A DNA stretch of 64,000 bases from Artemisia argyi (Eukaryota; Streptophyta; Magnoliopsida; Asterales; Asteraceae): positions 70,956,319-71,020,318 of the forward strand of contig CM060686.1 in the NCBI GenBank assembly GCA_030686995.1, in the 5' to 3' direction. Position 1 is the first letter of the stretch. Each line of letters starts with the position of its first letter. The notes beneath the pieces are model-generated. The model had not been told where the DNA came from. It saw nothing but the letters and a program-made list of their open reading frames with translations, and did not search any database. This document shows, in pieces, positions 1 to 11,326 of the stretch. Made by a program: the position numbers and the translations under genes.

Positions 1-1130
1 GTATCTTGGGATTAACTTTCCACGTTTTCCAAACCTAATCATTCCTTTCCAAGGTGATACCTTTAGCATGACCCCGTCTCCAACTTGAAACTCCATTGGT
101 TTCCTTCGCACATCGGCATAGCTCTTTTGCCGATCCCTATCGGCTTGTAATCGTTGTCTAATCTTTACTATTTTCTTAGTGGTTTCAAGAGTCAACTCGG
201 GACCTGAGAGTTGTACATCTCCAATCTCAGGCCAACAAACTGGTGATCGACACTTTCTTCCATAAAGTGCTTCAAACGGTGCGGCCTTAATACTAGCGTG
301 ATAACTGTTGTTATACGAGAATTCTGCTAATGGTAGGTGCTTATCCCAGCCTTTTCCAAAATCGATCACACATGCCCTAAGCATGTCCTCTAGGGTCTGT
401 ATAGTCCTTTCACTTTGACCATCAGTCTGTGGATGGTAAGCAGTACTCATATCTAACTTAGTTCCCAAGGCTTTCTGTAAAGATCGCCAAAAGTTAGACG
501 TGAAACGGCTGTCTCGGTGGGAGAGAATAGAAATCGGCACTCCATGCCGGGAAACTATCTCCTTCAAGTATAAACGTGCAAGTATGTCCACATCATCAGT
601 CTCTTTGATTGGCAAGAAGTACGCTGACTTTGTGAGACGATCGACAATAACCCAAATAGTGTCAAACCCACTCGATATCTTGGGTAGTTTCGTAATGAAG
701 TCCATTGTAATCCTTTCCCATTTCCACATTGGTAGCTCGGGTTGAATCAAAAGACCGGATGGTTTTTGATGTTCGGCCTTTAGTCTTGAGCAGGTCAAAC
801 ACTTACCGACATACTCTGCAATGTCAGCTTTCATGTTTGGCCACCAATAAAACTTCTTAAGATCATGATACATTTTGTCCAAGCCAGGATGAATGGAATA
901 TTTAGACTTATGAGACTCATGCATGATGAGATCTCGTATTCCTCCATACAATGGAATCCAACTTCTGTCCTTGAAACACAGCCTTCCATCTGGTTTCTTG
1001 ACAAATCCATTTGTGCTTTCTGGCATGCCGTAAATCTTCTCTTGCGGTCTATTCTCTTCTTTAAGGGCCTCAACTTGAACTTCAAGTATTTGAGAAGAAA
1101 GTGGTGATCTAATTGTCATTCCCAATGATC
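1..1130 (-). pseudogene. T integrase (partial, C-terminal end outside window)
   Basis: Minus-strand translation gives the HHCC zinc-binding region near 780-900 ([13 protein letters not shown], then CLTC), a DRLTKSAYF block near 640, and the [14 protein letters not shown] block carrying the catalytic Glu near 400. These are typical of Ty3/gypsy integrase, which inserts element DNA into the chromosome. Where related integrases usually read S-D-R-D, this copy reads S-H-R-D with the His codon at 517-519, so the second catalytic Asp appears lost. The C-terminal part near position 60-120 ([15 protein letters not shown]) is the normal post-core segment. The frame leaves the window before any chromodomain can be judged. 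Confidence 0.88.
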
Positions 1131-2340
1131 TAACTCTGAGGGGTCTAAGTCGTTCCTTTCGACTCAAGGCATCTGCTACAACATTTGCCTTCCCCGGGTG
1201 ATAAGAGATTTCACAATCGTAGTCACTTAATAACTCTAGCCATCTAAGTTGTCTCATGTTCAACTCCTTTTGATCTAAAATGTGCTGAAGACTTTTGTGA
1301 TCGGTGAAAACCGTACACCTGGTTCCATATAGGTAGTGTCTCCATATCTTAAGAGCGAATACTACCGCTCCTAATTCTAGATCATGAGTAGTATAGTTCT
1401 CCTCGTGGGGTTTAAGTTGTCCAGAAGCATAAGCGATTACTTTTAATCTTTGCATCAATACGGCACCCAAACCTTGGATTGATGCGTCACGATATACCAC
1501 GAAGTCCTTACTTCCTTCGGGTAGTGCTAATATCGGTGCTTCACAAAGCTTCTGCTTCAAAAATTGAAATGCCGATTCTTGCTCTTCTCCCCAGTCAAAC
1601 TTCTTCTTCTTCTATGTTAACTCAGTCAAAGGCTTAGAAATCCTTGAAAATCCTTCAATAAATCTCTGATACTATCTGGCAAGACCTAAAAATTGGCGTA
1701 TCTCGGTAGGACTCGTAGGTGATGCCCAATTTTTAGCAGCTTCGATCTTGGCGGGATCAACATGAATACCCTAACTGTCGATAACATGCCCAAGAAATTG
1801 TACTTTCTCAATCCAAAAATCACACTTGAAGAATTTGGCTTATAATTTCTCTTCTCTGAGCAATGTTAGTATAGCCTTTAAGTGTTCTGCGTGCTCTTCC
1901 TTGCTACGTGAATAGATAAGGATATCATCGATGAATACAATCACAAACTTATCCAAATATGGTTTGCACACTCGGTTCATTAAGTCCATAAATACATCGG
2001 GTGCATTTGTTAGACCGAATGGCATTACTTGGAATTCGTAGTAGCCGTATCTCGTCCTGAAAGCCGTCTTAGGGATATCTTCTTCCCTAACTTTCAGTTG
2101 GTGATAACCCGATCTCAAATCAATCTTCGAGTAGATACTCGATCCTTGTAGTTGATCAAACAGATCTTCAATCCTTGGCAACAGATACCAATTCTTCACC
2201 GTAAGTTTGTTCAACTCACGATAATCGATACACATCCTGAAGATTCAATCCTTCTTCTTCACAAACAACACAGGTGCTCCCTAGGGTGATGAACTTGGGC
2301 GAATAAATCCTTTATCTGACAATTCCTACAATTGCTCAGA
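1131..2340 (-). pseudogene. T reverse transcriptase and RNase H, broken
   Basis: Residues [25 protein letters not shown] and [12 protein letters not shown] (1840-2235) are reverse transcriptase motifs, with the F-I-D-D active site intact. Downstream on the minus strand come FLGHVI, QFLGLAR, and RNase H words [22 protein letters not shown] and [21 protein letters not shown] text at about 1180-1450. The frame is broken by stops at about 1840, 1770, 1670, 1610, 2247 and 2283. At 2283 a conserved Trp in the SPWGAP context reads TAG. The enzyme would copy element RNA into DNA and degrade the RNA strand; this copy cannot make it. Confidence 0.88.
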
Positions 2341-3000
2341 TAACTCCTTCACTTCCGACGGTGCTAGCCTATAGGGTGCTCGTGCTATAGGTGCTGCTCC
2401 TGACACCAAGTCAATTTGAAATTCCACTTGACGAGTCGGCGGAAGGCCAGGCAAGTCCTCAGGAAATACTTCTGGAAAGTTCCCGACTATTAGCACATCC
2501 TCGAATCGCTTCTCCTCCGACTTCTTCTATGTGACTTGAGCTAAGAAGACTTGACATCCTCGTTCGATGTACTTCACAACTTTGACGCAAGAAATGATGC
2601 TTAGACGTGTTTTACTTTGCTCGCCGCGAACAATTAGGGTCTCGTCATTCAGAGGGATGTGAACGACCTTCTCGTCACAAATGATTTTAGCGCGGTTCTT
2701 GGATAGCCAGTCCATTCCTATAACGACGTCGAAACTACCAAGTCTAATAGGCATAAGGTCAATGACGAATGGTGTGTCTAGTAGGTGTAGGGTGCAACCT
2801 CAGAGTATAGTGTTAGTGCTCACTAGCTTTCCATCGGCTAGTTCAATCTCATATGTGGTGTCTAGTTTGGTCGGTGTAATATTAAGTAGGGGTGCTCGGT
2901 AAATAGATACGAAACTTTGATCTGCTCCGGAATAAAATAAAACTTTAACGAGGCAGTTGTTTAAAAAGAACGTTCCCGTGACTACGTTCGGATCTTGCTG
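2341..3000 (-). pseudogene. T retroviral-type aspartic protease
   Basis: The minus strand encodes GTFFLNN, then VLFYSGADQSFVS, ELADGKLVSTNT, and [14 protein letters not shown], the usual layout of a Ty3/gypsy protease followed by a linker to reverse transcriptase. The active-site triplet should be Asp-Ser-Gly; here the Asp codon is TAT (2932-2934), giving Tyr-Ser-Gly. The second conserved motif (hydrophobic-Ile-Gly) is kept. A stop at about 2800 and another at 2527 break the frame. The normal job is cleavage of the Gag-Pol polyprotein inside the virus-like particle; without the Asp it would be inactive. Confidence 0.85.
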
Positions 3001-3481
3001 GACATTTCCATCTCCCAGCACATACGCTCTCCCACGTGCATTGTTGTCCTTGTTTTGGCACTGACGCCTGTAGTGTCCTTTCTCTCCACAAGCATGGCAT
3101 ACTACAGCCACGGGTTGCAAGTTAGCTCCTGTAGCCTTGCAATCTTGTGTCTTATGTCCAGTCCTTGATCATTTCCCACACTTAGCATAGCAGATTCCAG
3201 CGTGATGCATCTTACACTTGTCGCAGAATGGAAAAGGTCCAGCATACCTAACATTCTTAACCGGCGCAGCGACATAAGCTATGGCAGCTTCCTGTTGTCA
3301 GTTCTGTTGGTTGTGGTGGGTGTTTCTGTCATGGTGGTAGTTACGGTTGGGGTTACGGTTGTTGCTGTTGTTGTTGTTTGTCTTTCGATCATCAAACTTC
3401 CTTTTGTGATCGTTGTTTCCCTGAGCAGAGTTACGCTTAATCTCCCGGTCTAGCAGTCTTTGGGCAATAGTCATTGCTTCT
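3001..3481 (-). pseudogene. T gag, C-terminal half with zinc knuckles
   Basis: Minus-strand text resumes at 3481 with AMTIAQRLLDREIKRN, directly continuing the gag half found at 15458-16110. It then has an Asn-rich linker (NNNNSNNRNPNRNYHH), a diverged Cys/His region, and a clean CCHC knuckle CHACGEKGHYRRQC near 3050-3095 that would bind element RNA. Stops occur at about 3298 and 3172. The reading frame was intact across position 3481 before element F1 inserted there. Confidence 0.88.
3477..3481. repeat. F1 target-site duplication (partner 15453-15457)
   Basis: The five bases CTTCT lie immediately left of the F1 5' LTR (TGATGAG...) and again immediately right of its 3' LTR (...CCAATCA). Joining the flanks through one copy restores continuous gag coding of element T. 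Confidence 0.95.
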
Positions 3482-4376
3482 TGATGAGTGTGTTTTATAT
3501 GTTTTAGATGAAAAATATTTAAAAACAAATGAAAAATGAACAAAGTTTGCATAATTGGCAGTTTTAGTCCCTCAAGTTTCAAACATTGACAAAACTAGTC
3601 CCTGAAGTTTTAAAAAGAAAGAAAAGTCAACCCAAGGTTTTATAAAGTCAAAAATTATCAAATTGATCCTTGGGTGAAAAATTTGATAAAATTACACAAA
3701 TGGTCCATGCAGTTTGGAAAATTACACAAATAGTCCCTGGAGTTTTGAAATACAAAAATTATCAAAAAAATTGCCATTTTACTTTTCACATATGTCAAAT
3801 AAGGTCCTTGGAAATAACTTTGGAATGATGACAGGTTTGGTCCTTCATTTTCAGAAAATGGCAAAGTTGGTCCTTGTGGTTTTTTTTCACTAACTAATCA
3901 AACGGACCCTTTTGTTATATCTCATAAACCCAAAATAAAACAAAACCAATCCAAACCCTCCCTTTGATCCAATCCACCCACCCTTTTACACCACCAGCCC
4001 ACTCACCCCTTGGCCCAACTCCAATCCACCCTCATCCCTTTTAATTACCCCCGTTTTATATAATAAAAACCCTCTGTCAAACCCCCAATTTGACCACCCT
4101 CTCCACATCACCACCCCAATCACTGCAACACTCCAAAAACACACCATCATAACCCTAGCCTGCTACCACCTCTGATTACACTCAACCCTCCCCCTTGCCT
4201 ACTCAAACAAACACAAACCTCCAAATTACCACCCCTGGCATCAATAAAACCCAAGAAACAGACAAGGAAGTTTTGGCACCAAAATCTTTAAACGGCCTAG
4301 ATTGAAAGTTCTCATCCAAAGGTCCTTGTTGAAGCTTGGAAAAGACAAGTGGGTCTCAAAAACCCTAATGGTTCAA

Positions 4377-4386
4377 TATAAAAAGG
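4377..4386 (+). promoter_or_regulatory. Candidate TATA box of F1 5' LTR
   Basis: TATAAAAAGG lies about 0.9 kb into the LTR, followed by a purine-rich stretch (GGAAGAAGGGAAGCAGAGAGG) that would fit a transcript start. The same word is present in the 3' LTR near 12326. Another A/T-rich candidate exists near 4050-4065, so the assignment is tentative. Confidence 0.4.
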
Positions 4387-6563
4387 AAGAAGGGAAGCAG
4401 AGAGGAGCCTAGTAGATTTTAGTAGTAAAAATTAGGTTTTAGTGTAATTTTAAAATCATGTAATGTTTTAAATTTATGTTGCTTAGTTTAACCTTGTAAT
4501 CTGTTTCAAATTTAATTTAAGTATTTTAACTTTGATTAAAAGCTTGTACTTGATTCTCAGTATGCAATAAAAAGTTTAAGTTTTAATTGACAAAAATCTT
4601 GTTTAAGTTAGTTATTTCAACCTTTCATAAGTTACTAGTGACGCTCAAATGAGCTCAGAAAAGCTTGTCTTCATGCTTCTGTAAGCTTCAGCTTCTAATT
4701 ACTCAAAAAATCCAAAAAGTCAACGAAAGTCAAAGGTCCTAAATTATAGGAATTTGTGGTGATTTTGGATTTGGATGGTTGTAGAGTCTCATGGGAGACA
4801 TGTAGGTATGTTCTGTTGGCCTTGGTTCCATTCCTAAGCAGTGGACCTTTGAAAGTTCAAATTTGATTGCCATTTTTAGAGTAAATTGTAGTTTAGTTTA
4901 TTTTTGTGTAATGTAGCTTATCATATGCTATTTTCTGTTCCTCCATGCTGGTGTAGCTTAGGTGAGTTGGATTAGTGCAGGTTTGTTGTAATTATGTGAG
5001 AGATTTCCATATTAACTTAAAGTTTCATATTAGGCCATATAGTTGCATTATCTGTTTTAGCATATTGCATTGCTCATCTCTGCTTCATTTCAACTCTTAC
5101 AACTTTAATTTAACTTATAGAAATAGATTGCATCAGTAAGTTAGCTTATTTAATCTTAAATACATAAAAAACCAAAAAATCAGTTTGTTTAAGGGTTGTT
5201 TGGAATAAGGTAATAGGCTGTGTCTGAGGATGGTTATGGTGTTGTATTCAGTTTAGATAGTTCACATAAGGTTAATATAGGATAATTAAGCTTTAAAATT
5301 CAGTAGTCATTTGGTGAAAAGTCAAAATTTACTTTTAAATCTCATGTTTTCTTAATTGTTAGGATTTAGGGTTCTTGAATTCATCATTTCATGTCATTAG
5401 TCGTTAAAATAGCATACTCTTGTCTCAATTCAGTTTGTAATCTCATTTTAATTCAGTTAGATACAATCAAAGTCAATCTTGGTCAAAGTTTAACAAAATC
5501 TTCAAAGGTCAAAGGTGCTTAACTATGAGAATGGGTCAGTTTTTAAGAGCATTTGTAGGGTTCATTAGGAATTAGAGATAGATAAAGTTTACATTCCTGG
5601 ATTATTTAGTTGCTAGTGTATTTATATCAAGGAAAAAATCTGGATTTGAATTTCATTTGGTTGCTTAAAATTAAGCTCAAAGTAAGCTGTCTGAGCATGA
5701 GAGTGCCCTGCACCAAGGATCTGTCCCAAACAGCCCATGTTCAAGGGGTTCTCTAAAGCTTATGGGTGGGACCCACAGTGGGTATTTGAGCTTTTTGGAA
5801 AGCCCTGGTGCCTATCTTGAAGGATCCATGTTTGTTTTTGGCTTTACAGCTTACTTGATAAGCTTATACAATGACTGCAGATAAGCTTGTGGCTTGATTG
5901 GTTGTCAGTGAGCTTGGAGTGCTTATTAGTTTATTGTAAGCTTATCCAGTGTTTTTTGCTTACACTTTTCAGCTTATTCTTGTCATGTCATGTACTTATA
6001 GCTTATTTGATTTTTAGTGTTCAGTAGTGTAGCTTATTGTAAGATTTTCCTTGCTCAAAAATTTCCTAGTTAGCTTAGTAAGCTAACTGTTAAGTCAGTT
6101 GTAGCCCCTAGTTCATAAGCTTCTTAATTGTTCTACACTTGAGCTTATCCAAAGTTTGTGGGTTTTTTGGAAAGCCCCTCAGGCCTTCTCTTCAGTTCAC
6201 CACTTCATTTGATACCTAGATCACCCAGGTGGGCCCCACAGAGGGCTGCAACAGCCCCTTTAAGCCTGTTTTGGGTTCTGTGGTTTTGAACTTTGCTTAT
6301 TTGTGATCTGTGGCTTTTCAGTATGCTTATTCTATTGTTTCTGCTTAATCTCATCACCTTTCATCATTTTCTGTCTTAGTTGAGCTTGTGTTCATTTGTT
6401 TGAGCTTATTCTAGGCTTTGCAAGCTTAATAAGCTCATTTTGGCTTATTTTGGTTTACTGTGGTGAGAAAAAGCTCCCACAATACTTATTAGAGCTTTTC
6501 AGCAAAATATTGGTTTTCAAAAGTTTGGTATTATAGTTGTTGATCAGTTTTGTAAAAGAGAAA

Positions 6564-6565
<2 letters not shown>

Positions 6566-6608
<43 letters not shown>

Positions 6609-6640
6609 TTTGTGGGAATCGAACCTGGGACCTTAGCACA
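6566..6640. other. Poly(A) tract next to a tRNA-like antisense B-box in the F1 LTR
   Basis: After the A run the plus strand reads GGGAATCGAACCTGGGACC. Its complement contains GGTTCGATTCCC, a good match to the internal B-box/T-arm of a tRNA. The same block is at 14550-14580 in the 3' LTR, and a diverged form is in F2 near 63940-63960. No complete cloverleaf is apparent. It may be a tRNA-derived relic fixed in the LTR family. Confidence 0.5.
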
Positions 6641-7517
6641 TCACAGACACACACCACACACAACATCACCATCTGCCCTTGGGTCTTTTTTCATACAATC
6701 CCCACAAATCAAATCCTTTATATACTTCCTAGTATAAATAAGTTAAGCTAACTGTTTAGCTTATTTAGGGCTTATTAAGGTAGCTTTTTCCAATTTTTTA
6801 TTTTTCCTGTATTACTTATTAGTTAAATTAGTTTTCCAAAAAATTTCATAATTTTCTAAAATAGTTTATTATTTTTAATAATTATATTTAGTTTAATTAG
6901 TATTTAATTAATAATAAATAATTAAAAAGTCAAAAAAATAGTTTTCTTTTTTCTAAAATTTACTTTTATCATTAGGATCGTAAAAATGTAATTTTCATGT
7001 CCGTAGGGTTAGCGTAGCTCAAATTTCACTTTTTATTTCGCGCACTCGCGTTTATTTTTAATTTTAACTCGCGTTTTATTTAAATAACTTTTACGTTTTT
7101 AAATTTAGGTTACGTTAGTAAAAGTAGTTTGTAAAATTAAGAAAAAACAAAACATAAAAAAGTGATAGCTTCTATTTAAGCCGTTTGGCTTATTTTTCTT
7201 CTTATCTTTGAGCAAACTCTGATTTTAAGTTTCTAGATTACGTTTTAGGTTAATTAGGTTTCACGTTATTATTAATATAGTGTGTTTAAATCATTCTCAT
7301 TCGTTTTTCCTTAGCGTAATCATTCAAAACCCTTATTACCCCTTTCCTGTCCAAATTCACCCGATCACAAACCCGTTTTGATTACCATCCACACCTCGTC
7401 GGGACATAACGACCCGGGGAAACACTATACTTCCACGGAGATTTGGTTTGAGACGTTTGACCTGGTTGACCATTCACCTGGTCCATTTAGGTTGACCGTT
7501 TGGGACCAATCAAAATT

Positions 7518-7535
7518 TGGCGCCGCTGCCGGGGA
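7518..7535 (+). other. F1 primer binding site, tRNA-Asp type
   Basis: TGGCGCCGCTGCCGGGGA starts five bases after the 5' LTR. Athila-group elements typically carry the same 18-mer with T for C at the ninth base, complementary to the 3' end of tRNA-Asp. This copy has that one substitution. Reverse transcription would start here. Confidence 0.85.
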
Positions 7536-7831
7536 GGTTGTGCGTGTATTCTAAACGGTTTTACAGATTAGTGAATCTGGGTATACACTCATTGTATATT
7601 TACCATCCTTTGTTCATATTTTCTTATTTTAAAAACAAAACGGTTCCTGAAAACTTTGTAAAATTAGTTTTCAACGAACACAAAAACACAAAAAGATTTT
7701 CTTTCTTATAAAATGTTTATCGAAAATACCAAAAATATCCATCTTTACCCTCCTACCTTTTTGATTCTTCATCCCTTTACCCTCTATCCTTTTGATTCTA
7801 CCTTCTTCCACTTGTCCCATAATTGATTCTA
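7536..7831 (+). other. F1 untranslated leader
   Basis: About 300 bases between the primer site and the ORF. It is A/T-rich with C/T-rich blocks near 7740-7820, and I see no gene or clear structure in it. Confidence 0.6.
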
Positions 7832-10531
7832 ATGGCATCTCTCGATGACGATTTCTTTGAACAATGGGCCTTTGAGAGCAAAATTGAAAAACTTATGGCC
7901 TTGTCAAAAATCTCGAGATGTTGTGTTGATTATGATGGACCATCGATTCATATTCCCTCTCCGGTGAGGGAAATGGAACAAGAAACCGAGGTGACAAAGG
8001 ACCCTATACTTCTCTCTGACAATGGAAGAGCTAATTACGTCCAACCTATGGTAGTCCAAAAATCTAAGCTCACAATTGCTCCTAAATCTTCAAGAATCAA
8101 TCCTGACCTTTCACGATATATGGTTATAAGGTCGTCAAGCAAACATACTGAGCTTAGGGCAGTGACTGAAAAGAACAACTTGCCCAATCTTCACGTTTAT
8201 CAAGAACCAAAACCCGAGACCATAACGGAAGTGGTAGAAATTCCTAGCTCTAAGAGCACACCACTTGTCCCACCTCCGGATTTTATTCCTTGTGTTGGTT
8301 GTGGTGAGCCACTTTTTGGTTTACCATGTCGTTGGTGTACATGTGAACAATGTGGTAATGATATTCAAGATGGAAGTTGTTTGTTTTGTGGTTCGAGGAA
8401 TTCATTTGCTTATGATCCTAATCAGAACTCATTCAAAGATTCTTCAAATTTTTCCAATTACCCATCACATTCATACGAGCAAGAATCATATTATCCAAAT
8501 CACAATGGTGCCTCGTATCAAAATACACCAAACTTTTTGTGTGAATATTGTGGAGGTCCTCACCAAGGTTTTGATTGTCAAAATAGTCAAAATTTTGGTT
8601 ATGACCAATATCCATACAATTCACCAAACCAGACTCAACAGTTTAACTGTTGTGGGTACTGTGGTGGCCCACACTACAGTTCTGATTGTCAATCGGGGAA
8701 CACGCTTGTCTATGAGCAGTTTCCTGATAACAATTTTGACTCTAGCACATACGACTAACAGCCACATCAGTCTTACTGTTGTGAATACTGTGGAGGTCCC
8801 GACTTTAGCTCGGATTGTCAAATATGGAATCAATTTCCTTGCAACAATTACGACTATTCGTTTCAAGACCAACTTCCACAGTACCAATTGACCCAAGCAA
8901 CTCCTCAATTCCCGCAAGACCTTTGTCATGAGGTTCTTGAAGCATTTAAAAAATTTAAGGAGGGGTTGGCTACTACATCGTTTCAAGATTCTCGTGAGAA
9001 ATCAATGGCAGAATTACTTGCTGAAGAACGAGATGCTAGAAACGAAATGAGCATGGAAGAATTACTTGCTGAGCAAAGAGCAGCTAAAATACGTGCCAAT
9101 CTTCGCTATGCTGCTCTTTATGATGACGATGATGATAGTGATGATGATGAAGATAACATTGTTATTATTCAAAAAGATTCAACAGATTTATCAGTTGTGA
9201 TTCCTTCCATGGAGAATCAGAGAGAGAATAATGTGACGAAGTTACTAGCCGTTGATCAAATGGAACTTGAAGATTCCATAATTGCTAGTACTTCTAAACT
9301 CCCTCAGTCTGTTGATATCACACCCGAAGTTCACACTCACTTTCTGAATATGGGGGATGAGCATCTTAGCACTGTTCCTCAAAAGGAATCGGACGAATTA
9401 ATAAAGTCTAGTGTTGAGACCCTTGTCCCAATCCCAAGAGAGTCACAGGGAACTTTTGATCATGTGTGTGACTTACCTTATCACCCTGAAAATCCAAAAG
9501 ATCATTTTGAGACTTTCTCCGATTTTAATGATGATTGTACATCTTATGGAGAAGTTGAGTATGAAGAGGCACCACTGCCTCATTCTGATGTTGACCTTCT
9601 TATTGAGGAGTTTACAGATGAACTTACCCCCATCAATCCACTTCCATTGGGAAGTGATGATGATCTGTTTGACCTTGAAGCCGATATGGGAGAAACTAAA
9701 AATCTTTTAAACTCTAATCCCAACATCGAGCTTAGTACTTCACTTGCTGATGAAAATTCTTTACCTTCTGGAGACATCAGTCATGTGGAAGAATTACCTT
9801 CCGAGCTAGTCAGCTTAGAAGAAGTGAATGATGAGACTGACACTGAAATCAAGGATGAAGCACTTCGTGCAAAATTATTGAATGTCATTCTCCTCATCTC
9901 AAAAATTGAGGCTTTCAATATGAAACCTATTTCATCTCCTATCCCGATTAAGGATAGTGACATTTTCTCCGACAATCCTATTCCGGAGTTTGAAGCCTTT
10001 ACTTTTGATCATATGGGAGAGAAGATTAGTGGCAGTACCACTTCTCATTCTCAAATTTCTCTCCCCGAATATGATTCATTCACCTTTGAGGAGTTCTCCG
10101 GTGAACTCACTCATATCATGACTCCTCCGGAGCATGATAGTCCAGGGGGAAATGCACTCAATCATGAGAATTTACAAATTCCCACCCTCCCGCCCAGGAT
10201 ATTTTCAAACCAAACGAGCTTAACCCTTGAAATCCAAAATCAAGCTAATGAGCCTGCTTTCGAGGAAGGAGATCTTATCATGATTTTCATCATGGTTTTC
10301 TTCCTTTTCTTCACCTACAGGGTGACTTCTCCTGTCCTTCACTCCTTCGGGAATGAAGATATTATCTTTGACCCCGGCATCACCACTTATAGTTTATACT
10401 ATTTTAAGCCAGGGTCTATATATCTCATCGGTGTGGAACTTTCACGTGCTTCAAATGTTTATCCAAACATCTTGAATGAGAGTCCGATGGAGATTGTTTC
10501 TTCCACATCATGCATCCCCAAGGACAAATGA
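7832..10531 (+). pseudogene. F1 single long ORF: gag-like Cys-rich, acidic protein
   Basis: One frame runs about 900 codons with a single in-frame TAA at 8756-8758, so it appears to be one gene broken once. The ATG at 7832 (MASLDDDFFEQW) is preferred; another lies nine bases upstream. Order: ~150 unremarkable residues; a Cys-rich block (CVGCGEPLFGLPCRWC, CEQCG, CLFCG) at about 8290-8400; three spaced C-x2-C-G-G-P-x5-C modules near 8541, 8652 and 8785, of which the first two carry His after Pro (CEYCGGPHQGFDC, CGYCGGPHYSSDC) while the third reads CEYCGGPDFSSDC; an Asp/Glu-rich stretch near 9120-9170; a long acidic region; one hydrophobic segment (MIFIMVFFLFF) near 10278-10310; and a tail containing NEDIIFDPGITTY. 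The modules look like altered zinc knuckles, so an RNA-binding gag role is plausible but unproven. Confidence 0.75.
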
Positions 10532-10878
10532 ATTTGGGGTCGAGTCAAGCTAGCGACTCGGTAAACAAAAACAGTAGCATGTACTTAGGGTTTTCACCCT
10601 AAGTGTGGGGGAATTACCCCTGTTGTGGTTCCAAATACAGTGAAAAGAAAATGATGTTTTCCACATTTAGCTTGTAATGTCGCCCTTTTACGTTCAAGGA
10701 ATCGGCATAATAGCCGGGACTTTGAATATTGAGGACAATATTCATTCTAAGTGTGGGGGGGGGGGGGGGGGGGGGGGTAATTCGCTATTCTAGCAAATTT
10801 TATCACATTTTACTATCTAGTACCCCCGTTTTTGACCAAAAATTTTAAATTTTTTTTCACTAAAGTTCAAAATTTTTT
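10532..10878 (+). other. F1 3' untranslated region with G-run
   Basis: It holds the motif AAGTGTGGGGGAATT near 10601, the phrase TTGAGGACAATATTCATTC near 10728, and a pure G run of about 23 bases at 10755-10777. Similar 'gaggacaat...taagtgtggggg' text precedes the 3' LTR in Athila-type elements, and element E has a matching version near 44190. The G run may be a slippage product or an assembly artefact. Confidence 0.65.
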
Positions 10879-11303
10879 GTGGTTATCAGTTCGCCATGTC
10901 TAACCGACAAAAGGATTGGCTAGTCTAGGAGCAAACGGCTCTTGGTAAAGACATCTCAAATCCGTTGATGGCTTGCAATTTGCCCAAAATTGTATGGTAA
11001 ATCAACTCGCCATATCCCAAAAAGTGAATGAGTTGGCTAGCCCGCAAGATTATGGCTTGTGGTAAAGGCCGTGAAAAATCCATAATTGGTAATCAGCTCA
11101 CCAAGATGTTGACTATTCCATCAAGAGCTGGCTAGTCCAGAAGCAAACGACTTTTGGTAAAGACTAATCAAATCCATTGACAGCTGGTGGTTTGCTCAAA
11201 ATCACATGGTTATCAGGTGTACCACAGTTCTTACATCTGGCTACTCTAGAAGTGATGGCTTTTGGTAAAGAGTTTAAAATCCATTAAGTTTTTCTCAAAA
11301 GAT
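10879..11303 (+). repeat. Four degenerate ~90-120 bp tandem units before the F1 3' LTR
   Basis: Units start near 10879, 10996, 11088 and 11208. Each opens with GGTTATCAG/GGTAAATCA-type text, has (G/T)GGCTAGTC in the middle followed by a CTTTTGGTAAAGA-type word, and ends AAATCCAT...GCTCAAAAT. Units are diverged but co-linear. No ORF spans them, so they look like noncoding structural repeats. Confidence 0.75.
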
Positions 11304-11326
11304 TGCTAGGGACTAGCAATAGTTTA

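Larger units (their letters stand above)
3482..7512 (+). repeat. F1 5' LTR (4.0 kb)
   Basis: It aligns along its length with 11338-15452 and ends at TGGGACCAATCA before the primer site. Near the start there is a run of degenerate GGTCCCTGGAGTTT-type words (3560-3890). The stretch 4620-6780 is packed with AGCTTA/TAAGCT words. Compared with the 3' LTR it lacks 93 bases just after the first 11 bases. A 40-base A run (6566-6605) is much longer than the matching mixed A-rich stretch in the 3' LTR. Confidence 0.95.

Noticed and set aside
6600..6650. Possible tRNA gene on the minus strand
   Set aside because: Only the T-arm/B-box portion is convincing; I could not fit acceptor, D and anticodon stems.
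8265..8891. 208-codon plus-strand frame overlapping the F1 ORF
   Set aside because: It is an alternate frame of the Cys-rich coding region, with low-complexity Ile/Val/Thr text and no conserved motif.
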